A stretch of DNA of 34,848 nt from Porphyromonas sp. COT-290 OH3588 (GCF_000769075.1 NZ_JRFC01000038.1:111511-146358); one strand, 5' to 3'. Shown: positions 1 to 8,781, numbered from the stretch's first letter. Notes: generated by a model from the sequence alone, not told the origin. Made by a program: numbers and translations.

Positions 1-250
1 TTGGAGATTGGAGGACTAAGTCGCACGGATATGTCCACCAATTCGGTAGGATTGATGGGAAGAATCTCCACAAAATCAGCCTTCGCAAGATAAATCCGCC
101 TACAAAACACACTTAAACAAATGGCTATAAGCAGATTACAAAAACCCATTTCTAAGGACAATCTCCTTGCGGCTAGAGGTAGAGTGCGTAAACAAGGTCG
201 GACGCCGTGTAGAGCCTCCTAGGCGCCAAATACGAGGTTTGCCATTTTTC
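1..250 (+). repeat. Diverged intergenic repeat, copy 1 (partner at 22402-22651)
   Basis: This stretch aligns without a single gap to 22402-22651 at a constant offset of 22401. Strongly matching blocks are 1-20, 31-42, 51-64, 71-76, 135-146, 210-216 and 227-234, with poorly matching sequence between. Positions 7-16 (ATTGGAGGAC) and 33-42 (GTCCACCAAT) form an inverted repeat with one mismatch, so the DNA or its transcript can fold into a hairpin. The window edge cuts the left end. Nature unknown: it could be an old mobile-element remnant, a structured RNA or a decayed coding repeat. Confidence 0.6.
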
Positions 251-503
251 GCCTAAGTAACCGAAGGCCTACTACCCTACCCCCTCAAACATCATCGAAA
301 GTCTAAATTTTTGTTACCCTAAAAAGAGGACAGACCTCTTGGGCTATACGCACGTTGCAGCAGGGCATACGGGGGAGTAATTAGCTCCGAAATTTTCATA
401 ATGATAGGCAGAATGCACAAAAAACAAGCCAATAGTTTGTTTTTTAGAACGAAAAAAGATAATTTTAGGGCAAGTTTAATCATCTAAACACCTATTTGGG
501 CTT
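251..503. other. Intergenic region upstream of START-like gene
   Basis: No open reading frame or RNA gene was recognised here. A TAGTTTG at 433-439 resembles a Bacteroidetes -7 box with one base missing from the spacer of TAnnTTTG. It is only a weak promoter candidate for the gene at 504. Confidence 0.3.
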
Positions 504-890
504 ATGACTAAAAAGGAGTTTCAACTAGAATACACATTTGAGAATGTCTCGGTTGATCGTCTTTGGCGAAGGATTAGCACCGAAAATGGTCTTCGAGATT
601 GGATTACGGGGCAGGTGTCGATACGAGGAGATCGGGTACGCTTCGTGTGGGGAGCAGGAGATGTAGACGAGGCATATATCCATGTCGTAGAGACGGGACG
701 ACAAATTAGATATGATTGGATTGGTGAAGATGCCTACTTCGAGCTCAAAATCGTTGCTACGGAGCTAACTGGAGATAAGACACTCGTCATCACAGACTTC
801 TGCGAAGACGGAGATCTAGAGAGTACTGTGGAGATCTGGGAAGTGCAGATCGGAAGGCTAAGGCGGGTAATGGGTCTAAGCCAAATCTAA
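504..890 (+). CDS. START-like (SRPBCC fold) domain protein
   Basis: A 128-residue cytosolic protein with no signal peptide or membrane segment. The N-terminal pattern, a strand followed by VSVDRLWRRIST and then alternating strands with WITGQVS, RFVWGAGD and IRYDWIG, fits the small Bacteroidetes START-like/AHA1-type family, which folds as a helix-grip cup around a hydrophobic ligand. The final helix (about residues 103-124, ESTVEIWEVQIGRLRRVMG) is the expected C-terminal helix. Ligand and role are unknown. The start is ATG at 504; there is no obvious Shine-Dalgarno. The gene stands alone, about 225 nt before hydG on the same strand. Assignment to the fold is from sequence pattern only. Confidence 0.7.
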   Translation: MTKKEFQLEYTFENVSVDRLWRRISTENGLRDWITGQVSIRGDRVRFVWGAGDVDEAYIHVVETGRQIRYDWIGEDAYFELKIVATELTGDKTLVITDFCEDGDLESTVEIWEVQIGRLRRVMGLSQI

Positions 891-1115
891 GAAATGCCCA
901 AGAGTACCAAAACCCTAACCAACAAGAAGAGAGATAGGCCGAGCCTCCACCGGTCGGCTCAGTCTATATAAAGCTAGAGAGAGTAATTAGTTTGCTTAGC
1001 TATCGGGGTTGCTACCCACTCACACAAAAATCCTCTACCGCAAAAATCTTTATTACCTTAGAGCAAAATCGGTACTAGCGTGTTATATAGACAAACGGTT
1101 TTCTTTAAGGCAATA

Positions 1116-2537
1116 ATGAACTATAAGGTAGATTCCCCCAAGGCAGACGAATTCATCTGCCACGACGAAATACTAGACACATTGGCTTATGCAGAGCAGA
1201 ATAGAGATAACGCTGCACTTATATCCGACATCATAGACAAATCTGCCGAGGGCAAGGGGCTCTCGCACCGAGAGGCTGCACTGCTACTCGAGTGCAGAGA
1301 TCCAGAGCTCAAGGCCCGCATCTATGCTATCGCCAAGGCCATCAAGCACCGCATCTATGGCAACCGCATCGTGATGTTCGCCCCTCTCTATCTCTCCAAC
1401 TACTGCATCAATGGCTGCGTGTACTGCCCATATCACGTCAAGAATAGAACCATACCGAGGAAGAAGCTCAGCCAAGAAGAGATAGAGCGAGAGGTTATCG
1501 CCCTACAAAATATGGGGCACAAACGACTAGCCCTAGAGGCTGGCGAGCACCCTACGATGAACTCAATCGACTATATCCTCGAGTCCATACGTACTATATA
1601 TAGTATTAAGCACAAAAACGGAGCTATCCGCCGAGTGAACGTCAATATAGCTGCCACGACAGTCGAGAACTACCGCAAGCTACACGAGGCCGGCATCGGC
1701 ACCTATATTCTATTCCAAGAGACCTACCATCGCCCAAGCTACGAGGCACTCCACCCTACGGGTCCCAAGAGCGACTACGCCTACCATACCGAGGCTATGG
1801 ACCGTGCGATGCAGGGAGGCATAGATGATGTGGGACTAGGTGTCCTATTCGGCCTGAATACTTACAAGTACGACTTCGTTGGTATGCTGATGCATGCCGA
1901 GCATCTAGAAGCGAGGTTTGGCGTAGGGCCACACACGGTCAGCGTACCCCGTATTTGTCCTGCCGATGGTGTAGATGCCAATCAGTTTAGCAATGCCATA
2001 GATGATGACACGTTTGCCCACATCGTGGCTGTCCTGCGCATCGCTCTACCATACGCTGGTATGATTGTATCCACACGAGAGAGCCAGAAGTCGCGTGAGC
2101 GTGTGCTGGAGTTGGGCGTATCCCAAATCAGCGGAGGCTCACGCACGAGCGTAGGAGGCTACGCCCACCACGAAGACCCAGACAAGAGCTCCGCCCAGTT
2201 TGAGCTAAGCGACACACGTACTCTGGACGAAATAGTGGCTTGGCTCATGGAGCTGGGCTATATACCAAGTTTCTGTACAGCCTGCTACCGAGAGGGACGC
2301 ACGGGCGACAGGTTTATGGCTCTGGCCAAAAGCGGTCAGATCGCCAATATCTGTGCGGCAAATGCCCTGATGACCCTGCACGAGTATCTAGAGGACTATG
2401 CTAGCGACACGACACGCCAGCACGCACCTAGACTGATCGAGCAAGAGATGCGCTACATACCAAGCGAGCGTATCCGCCAGCGTACCTTGAGCAACATTGA
2501 GGAAATCAAAAAAGGCAAGCGGGACTTCCGCTTCTAG
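1116..2537 (+). CDS. hydG: [FeFe]-hydrogenase maturase HydG (radical SAM tyrosine lyase)
   Basis: 473 residues from ATG 1116. A GTG 36 nt upstream would add 12 residues that the family lacks, and MNYKVDSPKADEF matches the usual HydG beginning. HydG is a radical-SAM enzyme that cleaves tyrosine to p-cresol and dehydroglycine, giving the CO and CN ligands for the hydrogenase H-cluster precursor. The radical-SAM cysteines C97, C101 and C104 (C-x3-C-x2-C in CINGCVYC) are present. The C-terminal auxiliary-cluster motif is also seen: SFCTACYREGRTGDRFM, followed by a third cysteine in QIANIC. Length fits the family. HydE, HydF and the hydrogenase are not in this window. The downstream DUF5606 gene has its own promoter-like box, so this may be a single-gene unit. 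Confidence 0.95.
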   Translation: MNYKVDSPKADEFICHDEILDTLAYAEQNRDNAALISDIIDKSAEGKGLSHREAALLLECRDPELKARIYAIAKAIKHRIYGNRIVMFAPLYLSNYCINGCVYCPYHVKNRTIPRKKLSQEEIEREVIALQNMGHKRLALEAGEHPTMNSIDYILESIRTIYSIKHKNGAIRRVNVNIAATTVENYRKLHEAGIGTYILFQETYHRPSYEALHPTGPKSDYAYHTEAMDRAMQGGIDDVGLGVLFGLNTYKYDFVGMLMHAEHLEARFGVGPHTVSVPRICPADGVDANQFSNAIDDDTFAHIVAVLRIALPYAGMIVSTRESQKSRERVLELGVSQISGGSRTSVGGYAHHEDPDKSSAQFELSDTRTLDEIVAWLMELGYIPSFCTACYREGRTGDRFMALAKSGQIANICAANALMTLHEYLEDYASDTTRQHAPRLIEQEMRYIPSERIRQRTLSNIEEIKKGKRDFRF

Positions 2538-2584
2538 CCAAGGTATTTATCCCCTTGGCACCATACAGATTATGGAAAATAGCC

Positions 2585-2592
2585 TATATTTG
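2585..2592 (+). promoter_or_regulatory. Bacteroidetes-type -7 box before DUF5606 gene
   Basis: TATATTTG matches the consensus TAnnTTTG exactly and lies 30 nt before the ATG at 2622. No clear TTG -33 box was found at the usual spacing. Confidence 0.5.
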
Positions 2593-2621
2593 CGATACAT
2601 TATCAAAATATAGAATTAGAA

Positions 2622-3041
2622 ATGCTTAAAACTATTCTCTCTATCTCTGGTAAGTCTGGGCTCTTTCGCCTGCTTAGCCAAGGGAAGAATACGCTGATTG
2701 TGGAGTCACTTATAGACGGACGTCGCTCTCCCGTACACGCCAAAGACCGTGTCGTTTCGTTGGGAGATATCACAATGTTTACTCAAGACGAAGACATTGC
2801 CCTAAGCGAGGTGCTCACCAAACTCTATGCTCATCAGCAAGGTAAGGCCATCGACTTGGCTGCACTCAAAAGCAACGAAGCCCTAGCCGAGCTATTCGGT
2901 CAGGTGATTGAGAACTTCGATCGTGAGCGTGTCTACCCCTCCGACATCAAGAAACTCTTCACTTGGTACAATGTGCTGGTTGCAGCAGGCTTCACGAGCT
3001 TCGAAGAGGAGCAAGAAGCTACCACCACTACAGAAGAATAA
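2622..3041 (+). CDS. DUF5606 family protein
   Basis: 139 residues, soluble, with no signal peptide. It begins MLKTILSISGKSGLFRLLSQGKNTLIVESL and carries NFDRERVYPSDIKKLFTWYNVLVAAGFTSF near its end, both hallmarks of the DUF5606 family conserved across Bacteroidetes. The tail is acidic and threonine-rich (EEEQEATTTTEE). The function is not known. The first 60 residues are probably a small beta-rich domain, and the SDIKKLFTWYN segment is helical. It is followed by a terminator hairpin and then by the glycine C-acetyltransferase gene. Recognition of the family is from memory of its conserved motifs. Confidence 0.8.
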   Translation: MLKTILSISGKSGLFRLLSQGKNTLIVESLIDGRRSPVHAKDRVVSLGDITMFTQDEDIALSEVLTKLYAHQQGKAIDLAALKSNEALAELFGQVIENFDRERVYPSDIKKLFTWYNVLVAAGFTSFEEEQEATTTTEE

Positions 3042-3056
3042 ATGAAATAACTAGGC

Positions 3057-3095
3057 AAGCCTCAAACGTAAGTGCAAGTACTTCGTTTGGGGCTT
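3057..3095 (+). terminator. Intrinsic terminator after DUF5606 gene
   Basis: AAGCCTCAAACG (3057-3068) pairs with CGTTTGGGGCTT (3084-3095), with one G-U pair. An inner AAGT/ACTT stem extends it, and TCTTCATT follows. It lies 15 nt past the stop codon. Confidence 0.7.
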
Positions 3096-3126
3096 TCTTC
3101 ATTAGTCATATTTAATACCGATCATC

Positions 3127-4317
3127 ATGTTTCAAGGAATGAAGAAGTACCTCCAAGACGAGCTCAAGGCTATCGAGGAGGCTGGACTGTACAAGAAAGA
3201 ACGCATCATCATCACTCCACAGAGCGCAGACATCAAGGTAGGTGACGGGCAAGAGGTTGTGAACTTCTGTGCCAACAACTACCTCGGTCTATCCGATCAC
3301 CCACGACTCGTGGCAGCTGCCAAAGCAGCTATGGATAGCCACGGCTTCGGTATGAGCTCCGTGCGCTTCATCTGCGGCACTCAAGATATCCACAAGGAAC
3401 TGGAGCGTGCAATCTCCGAGTACTTCAAGACAGAGGATACCATTCTCTATGCAGCTTGCTTCGATGCCAACGGAGGAGTTTTCGAGCCACTCTTTGGCCC
3501 AGAAGATGCGATCATCAGTGATGCTCTCAATCATGCCTCGATCATTGATGGGGTACGCCTATGTAAGGCTCAGCGCTACCGCTATGCCAATGCGGATATG
3601 GCAGACCTAGAGCGTGTGCTACAGGAGGCGCAGTCGGCACGGTTCCGTATCATCGTTACCGATGGCGTCTTCTCCATGGACGGCAACGTAGCTCCTATGG
3701 ACAAGATCTGCGACCTTGCCGAGAAGTACGATGCTCTGGTTATGGTAGACGAATGCCACTCGGCTGGTGTGGTTGGCTCTACGGGTCGTGGCGTGGCTGA
3801 GCAGTTCGACTGCTATGGCCGCATCGACATACACACAGGTACGCTAGGTAAGGCCTTCGGCGGTGGTATCGGTGGCTTCACCACAGGGCCCAAGGAGATT
3901 ATCGATATGCTCCGTCAGCGCTCTCGCCCCTACCTATTCTCCAACTCAATCCCTCCCGCAGTAGTCGGTGCTGGGCTAGAGGTCTTCCGTATGCTCAAGG
4001 AGAGTGATGAGCTACACACCAAGCTGATGGATAATGTCTGCTACTTCCGTGACAAGATGCTCGAGGCAGGCTTCGACATCAAGCCTACCCAAAGTGCGAT
4101 CTGTGCCGTGATGCTCTACGATGCCAAGCTCAGCCAAGAGTATGCAGCACGACTGCTCAAGGAGGGTATCTATGTGACGGGCTTCTACTATCCAGTAGTA
4201 CCCAAGGGTGAGGCACGCATCCGTGTACAGCTCTCGGCAGCACACGACCGCAAGCACCTAGATCATGCGATCGCCGCCTTCATTAAGGTTGGCCGTGAGC
4301 TAGGCGTCATCAAATAG
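3127..4317 (+). CDS. kbl: Glycine C-acetyltransferase (2-amino-3-ketobutyrate CoA ligase)
   Basis: 396 residues, the normal length for this PLP-dependent alpha-oxoamine synthase. It converts 2-amino-3-ketobutyrate plus CoA to glycine and acetyl-CoA, the second step of threonine breakdown. Visible features are the substrate-binding NNYLGLSDHP (residues 50-59), D208 and H211 in VMVDECHSAG, and the Schiff-base lysine K242 in HTGTLGKAFGG. The start is ATG 3127. A terminator sits upstream and another hairpin downstream, so it is probably transcribed alone. Its partner enzyme, the short-chain L-threonine dehydrogenase, is encoded at 25386-26342, about 21 kb away. AONS-family paralogues such as serine palmitoyltransferase share the fold, but the N-terminus and motifs favour Kbl. 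Confidence 0.93.
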   Translation: MFQGMKKYLQDELKAIEEAGLYKKERIIITPQSADIKVGDGQEVVNFCANNYLGLSDHPRLVAAAKAAMDSHGFGMSSVRFICGTQDIHKELERAISEYFKTEDTILYAACFDANGGVFEPLFGPEDAIISDALNHASIIDGVRLCKAQRYRYANADMADLERVLQEAQSARFRIIVTDGVFSMDGNVAPMDKICDLAEKYDALVMVDECHSAGVVGSTGRGVAEQFDCYGRIDIHTGTLGKAFGGGIGGFTTGPKEIIDMLRQRSRPYLFSNSIPPAVVGAGLEVFRMLKESDELHTKLMDNVCYFRDKMLEAGFDIKPTQSAICAVMLYDAKLSQEYAARLLKEGIYVTGFYYPVVPKGEARIRVQLSAAHDRKHLDHAIAAFIKVGRELGVIK

Positions 4318-4336
4318 GACGTACATTAATATTGTA

Positions 4337-4397
4337 GAGAGCGATCTCTAGGTTCTGTACAAGAGTTACAGGATCTGGGGTTCGCTCTGTCTTTTGT
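4337..4397 (+). terminator. Hairpin between kbl and the RSH gene
   Basis: AGAGCGA (4338-4344) pairs with TCGCTCT (4382-4388). An inner CTGTA/TACAG stem lies between them and GTCTTTTGTTT follows. It is probably the kbl terminator. It could also act as a leader element for the RSH gene, whose ATG lies about 80 nt downstream. Confidence 0.5.
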
Positions 4398-4475
4398 TTG
4401 GTTGCATATCTCATAGATTTCTCCGAAATTTGTTTGAGCCTTGTTTTATCCTTAGGCTATAGATCTTGTGTAGAG

Positions 4476-6731
4476 ATGAAGGAAAAGAAAATAGATAGTA
4501 GAGCACGTATATATCGTAGTATGCGCTACCTAGTAGGTACGCTGCGAACCTATACCGATAGGGATACGATGCGCCTTGGGTATGACTGGCTACGGGAGGC
4601 ATACTCCACGGGAGGCATACAGCATGCTCGTGGTACGACTATCGACGAACATATATCCGCCCTACAGCTCCTCCTAGAGGTTGCGACGATAGCAGGGCAA
4701 GAGCTTCATCTAGATGCAGACTCACTGGTAGCCTTACTCTTCTTCCGCCCCGTAGTCGAGGGGTATATAGACGATCGGCAGTTTGAGCAAGCATTCGGAT
4801 CTCAACCTCTGCGCCTCTTGCAGTTGCTCTCACGAGCCTCGGAACTATACCTCAGACGAGAGTCTATCAGCAGTGAGAACTTCCACAACCTGCTGCTCTC
4901 CATGGCCGAGGACATCAGAGTAGTCCTCCTTATCATTGCCGATAGGCTCTATCGTCTACGCCATGCCAAGTGGCTCTACCAAGAGGAGGATCGTGTCACT
5001 CTAGCTGTAGAGATTTCTTTCCTCTACTCGCCCATAGCACATCGCCTAGGCCTATACACCATCAAAGGCGAGATGGAGGACCTATGCCTCAAGTATAGGG
5101 ATCCCAAGACTTTCGACTTCATCAAGCGCAAGCTCGGCGAAACCAAAACAGCTCGCGATGCCTACATCAGCAGTTTCGTAGATCCGCTCAAGAAACAACT
5201 CGACAAGGCTCTCGACGTCCCCTACGAAATGAAAGGGCGAGTCAAGAGCATCAGCTCTATCCACAATAAGCTCCGCAAACAAAACTTCGAGGATATATAC
5301 GACCTATTCGCCATACGCATCATTCTAGATGTACCCGAGCAAAAGGAGCGTCAGGCATGCTGGCAGGTTTACTCGATTGTTACGGATCTCTATCGCCCCA
5401 ATCCCGAGCGCCTCAAGGACTGGATTTCCATACCTAAGAGCAACGGGTACGAGAGCTTGCACACCACTGTGATGGGGCCAGACAACAAATGGGTTGAGGT
5501 ACAGATACGCACCAAGCGCATGGACGCCATTGCCGAGCAAGGTGTAGCGGCGCATTGGCGCTACAAAGGCATCAAGAGCGAGGGAGGGCTAGACGAATTT
5601 CTCGCTTCGGTACGAGAAACGCTGGAGGCTGTGCGAGAACACGACCAAACCGACGACAAGCGAGCGATCCTTGAGTCGTCTATGATGACGCTCAAGGCTC
5701 AAGAGATCTACGTCTTCACCCCAAAAGGCGAGGTACTCAAGCTCCCCAAAGGAGCCACTATACTAGACTTCGCTTTCGCCATTCACAGCAAAGTAGGCGC
5801 CTCGACCGTGTCTGGCAAAGTGAATGGCAAAAACGTATCTATCAAACATCAGCTACGCAATGGCGACTCTGTGGAGGTAATTACGAGCCCTCAGCAGAGC
5901 CCTAAACGAGATTGGCTCTCCATTGTCGTCAGCCAGCGAGCACGCAATCGTATTCGTCAGATACTCCGAGCAGAAGAAGAGGCAGGGCTTGATGTGGCCA
6001 AAGAGATGATACAGAGGCGTATTAAGAATAGAAAGCTACCATGGAACGAAGCGCTTTTCATTCGCCTTACCGTCAAGAGAGGGTACAAGGCGCTCAATGA
6101 CTTTTATCGTGACATCACGCTCGATCGGCTTGACGCCCAAGCCTTCCTAGACTACTACGAGCAGGAGCTCAAAGCCGTCGAGCAAGCACAGCGTGAGGGG
6201 GCACCGCTTGGGCAGGCCATCAGCGCACAGCACTTCACGGGGCTAGTTGATGATGATCAAGAAGCCCTCAAGTCTTCCGCCAAGTCGGACGATGTTTTGG
6301 TGATTGATCAGGGCTTATCGGGAGTGGAGTATAGCTTCGCCAAGTGCTGCCAGCCAGTATATGGAGATCAGATCTTCGGTTTCGTCAGCTCAAGAGGCAT
6401 CAAAATTCACCGAACGGACTGCCCCAATGCTCCAGATATGATTGAGCGCACGGGGCATCGAGTCCTATGCGCCCGCTGGAGTGGTGGTGACGGTCAGGCC
6501 GAGGTATACAACATCGAGATTGTCGGCCGAGATGATATTGCCGTCGTGACCAATGTAGTATCTCTAATTAAAAAGGAGAGTCGGGTCAAGCTCCGGAGCT
6601 ACTCGATAGACTCTGCCGATGGGCTCTTCAGAGGATCTTTCGTACTCTATGTGGAGGGGCGTGACGGCATCAGCAATTTGATTAAGAAAATTAGAGGCGC
6701 AGTAGGCGTCAAGCAAGTAGAACGACTATAA
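4476..6731 (+). CDS. RelA/SpoT homologue, synthetase intact, hydrolase site degenerate
   Basis: 751 residues from ATG 4476; an upstream TTG at 4398 would add 26 residues unlike the family. RSH enzymes make or degrade (p)ppGpp. The order is HD domain (about 50-200), synthetase, TGS, zinc-finger/CC domain and ACT domain. In the HD domain the catalytic His-Asp of the usual LLHDVVEDT reads LLFFRPVVEG (87-96), and the LADRLHNMRT motif reads IADRLYRLRH, so hydrolysis is probably lost. The synthetase keeps KGRVKSISSI, IPKSNGYESLHT and EVQIRT. The TGS domain begins EIYVFTPKGEV, the CC region has AKCCQP and HRTDC, and the ACT domain runs to the end. It overlaps nothing and stops 14 nt before fbp, so co-transcription is likely. 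A second, bifunctional RSH elsewhere in the genome is expected. Confidence 0.9.
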   Translation: MKEKKIDSRARIYRSMRYLVGTLRTYTDRDTMRLGYDWLREAYSTGGIQHARGTTIDEHISALQLLLEVATIAGQELHLDADSLVALLFFRPVVEGYIDDRQFEQAFGSQPLRLLQLLSRASELYLRRESISSENFHNLLLSMAEDIRVVLLIIADRLYRLRHAKWLYQEEDRVTLAVEISFLYSPIAHRLGLYTIKGEMEDLCLKYRDPKTFDFIKRKLGETKTARDAYISSFVDPLKKQLDKALDVPYEMKGRVKSISSIHNKLRKQNFEDIYDLFAIRIILDVPEQKERQACWQVYSIVTDLYRPNPERLKDWISIPKSNGYESLHTTVMGPDNKWVEVQIRTKRMDAIAEQGVAAHWRYKGIKSEGGLDEFLASVRETLEAVREHDQTDDKRAILESSMMTLKAQEIYVFTPKGEVLKLPKGATILDFAFAIHSKVGASTVSGKVNGKNVSIKHQLRNGDSVEVITSPQQSPKRDWLSIVVSQRARNRIRQILRAEEEAGLDVAKEMIQRRIKNRKLPWNEALFIRLTVKRGYKALNDFYRDITLDRLDAQAFLDYYEQELKAVEQAQREGAPLGQAISAQHFTGLVDDDQEALKSSAKSDDVLVIDQGLSGVEYSFAKCCQPVYGDQIFGFVSSRGIKIHRTDCPNAPDMIERTGHRVLCARWSGGDGQAEVYNIEIVGRDDIAVVTNVVSLIKKESRVKLRSYSIDSADGLFRGSFVLYVEGRDGISNLIKKIRGAVGVKQVERL

Positions 6732-6745
6732 TTCAGTAAACTTTT

Positions 6746-8719
6746 ATGGAACATATCGAGAAAGATCTGAGGTATCTGAGATTGCTCTCCAAGCAATTCC
6801 CCAGCGCAGCGAGTGCTGCCAGTGAGATCATGAACCTACAGGCTATACTTAACTTGCCCAAAGGAACGGAACACTTCTTGGCGGATATACACGGAGAGTA
6901 CGAAGCATTTATTCATGTCCTCAAGAATGCTTCGGGGACCATTCGCCGCAAAGTCAATGAGCTATTCGGAGGGCAAATCCGAGAGAATGAGAGGCGTGCT
7001 CTATGTACCCTCATCTATTATCCCAAAGAGAGCCTTGAGCGCATTCATCAGAGTGAGCCTGCCATGAGCGAATGGTACGAGGTTGCCCTCAACCGCTTGA
7101 TCAAGATCTGCCAGAGAGTGAGCGAAAAATACACCCGATCCAAAGTACAGAAAGCACTCCCTCCTCAGTACAGCTATATCCTACAAGAACTCCTCCACGA
7201 GGACGGGGTAAATCCTAATAAGTCAGCCTACCTTGATGCGATCATTAAGTCGATCGTAGATACAGGGCAGGCTGATGATTTTATTATCGCTCTCTCCGAA
7301 ACGATACAGCGTCTGGCCATCGATCACCTACATATCGTAGGCGACATCTACGACCGAGGACCGGGAGCACACATCATCATGGATCGTTTGCTTACGTATC
7401 ACAACGTAGATATCCAATGGGGTAACCATGATATATTATGGATGGGAGCTTGCGTCGGCAACTCGGCGAGTATGGCCAATGTGGTGCGTATAGCCCTGCG
7501 CTATGCCAACCTCAACACGCTAGAGAGTGGCTATGGGATCAATCTACTACCCCTCGCACGCTTCGCTATGGAAACCTATTCAGGAGATCCCTGTGAGAGG
7601 TTCAAACCTAAGTCGGGCGACTCTAGCGAAACCTTCGATGACAAGGGGTTGTACCTAATCAGCCAGATGCACAAGGCCATTGCCATTATTCAGTTCAAGC
7701 TAGAGGCCGACATCATAGCACGTCACCCCGAGTATCACATGGAGGGGCGCAATCTGCTACACTTGATCAACAAGGAAGCGGGTACGATCACCCTGCCAGA
7801 CGGCAAAACCTATCCACTACTGGATAGCAACTTCCCAACCATAGACCCTGCCGACCCCTACAAGCTCACAGAGGGAGAGGCTGATGTGGTACAGCGCCTA
7901 ATGTACTCCTTCCAACATAGTGAGAAGCTACGTGCCCACATTCGCTTCATGTACAAGAAGGGAGGCATGTATCTAGCGTTCAACCGCAACCTCCTCTTCC
8001 ATGCATCTATCCCAATGACCAAAAACAAGGGCTTCAAGAAAGTAAACGTTGGTGGCAAGATGTACTCTGGACGTGCCCTAATGGAGCGTGTAGATGAATA
8101 CGCTCGCTTCGCTCGTCCTAGCTCTAGTGCAGCGCCTGAGCACGAGGACGCCAAAGACTTCATGTGGTATCTATGGTGCGGGCCCGACTCTCCTCTGTTT
8201 GATAAGTCTGCTATGACGACGCTGGAGCGCTACTTCATCGCCGACAAGGACACCCATAAGGAGCACAAAGGCTACTACTACGTCTATCGTACGGAGAAAG
8301 AGGTCTGCGAAACTATCCTTGCGGAGTTTGGTTTAGAAGGCCCCGACACGCACATCATCAACGGACACGTACCCGTAAAGGCGGTTAAGGGCGAAGTTCC
8401 CGTTCAGTCTGGAGGTAAGCTGATGCTCATCGACGGAGGCTTTAGCCGTGCCTATCAGTCGAGCACCGGAATAGCAGGTTATACACTCATCTTCAACTCC
8501 CATGGTCTGCACCTTGTCAAGCACGAACCATTCAGCAGTACCAAGGACGCTATTGAAAAGATGGAGGATATCGAGAGCGTTTCTGTCGTGAGAGAGATGA
8601 GCGCTCAGCGTGTGCTTGTGCGTGATACAGACTCGGGGAAGGTACTGCTCGAGCAAGTACAAGAGCTCAAGAAACTACTTGATGCTTACAACTTCGGCCT
8701 ACTGATCGAGAAGGCTTAG
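6746..8719 (+). CDS. fbp: Class III fructose-1,6-bisphosphatase
   Basis: 657 residues, typical of the long Firmicutes/Bacteroidetes-type FBPase, which hydrolyses fructose 1,6-bisphosphate to fructose 6-phosphate in gluconeogenesis. It uses a calcineurin-like metallophosphatase fold. Metal-binding motifs are LADIHGEY (D47, H49), VGDIYDRG (198-205) and GNHD (226-229). A further conserved histidine is in INGHVPVKA near the C-terminus. The start is ATG 6746, 14 nt after the RSH stop, implying one transcript joining (p)ppGpp metabolism with gluconeogenesis. A strong hairpin 22 nt past the stop ends the unit. Confidence 0.95.
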   Translation: MEHIEKDLRYLRLLSKQFPSAASAASEIMNLQAILNLPKGTEHFLADIHGEYEAFIHVLKNASGTIRRKVNELFGGQIRENERRALCTLIYYPKESLERIHQSEPAMSEWYEVALNRLIKICQRVSEKYTRSKVQKALPPQYSYILQELLHEDGVNPNKSAYLDAIIKSIVDTGQADDFIIALSETIQRLAIDHLHIVGDIYDRGPGAHIIMDRLLTYHNVDIQWGNHDILWMGACVGNSASMANVVRIALRYANLNTLESGYGINLLPLARFAMETYSGDPCERFKPKSGDSSETFDDKGLYLISQMHKAIAIIQFKLEADIIARHPEYHMEGRNLLHLINKEAGTITLPDGKTYPLLDSNFPTIDPADPYKLTEGEADVVQRLMYSFQHSEKLRAHIRFMYKKGGMYLAFNRNLLFHASIPMTKNKGFKKVNVGGKMYSGRALMERVDEYARFARPSSSAAPEHEDAKDFMWYLWCGPDSPLFDKSAMTTLERYFIADKDTHKEHKGYYYVYRTEKEVCETILAEFGLEGPDTHIINGHVPVKAVKGEVPVQSGGKLMLIDGGFSRAYQSSTGIAGYTLIFNSHGLHLVKHEPFSSTKDAIEKMEDIESVSVVREMSAQRVLVRDTDSGKVLLEQVQELKKLLDAYNFGLLIEKA

Positions 8720-8740
8720 GCCTTAGAGATAGGGTAATAA

Positions 8741-8781
8741 GAAGGGGCTGTGGACAAATTAGTTTTTGCCACAGCCCCTTC
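8741..8781 (+). terminator. Terminator hairpin of the GGGCTGTGG repeat family
   Basis: GAAGGGGCTGTGG (8741-8753) and CCACAGCCCCTTC (8769-8781) are perfect 13-base complements. CAAA/TTTG pairs inside the loop, and a T-rich stretch follows. It lies 22 nt after fbp. The same core recurs at 29434-29469, and in decayed form near 12455-12491. Confidence 0.8.
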
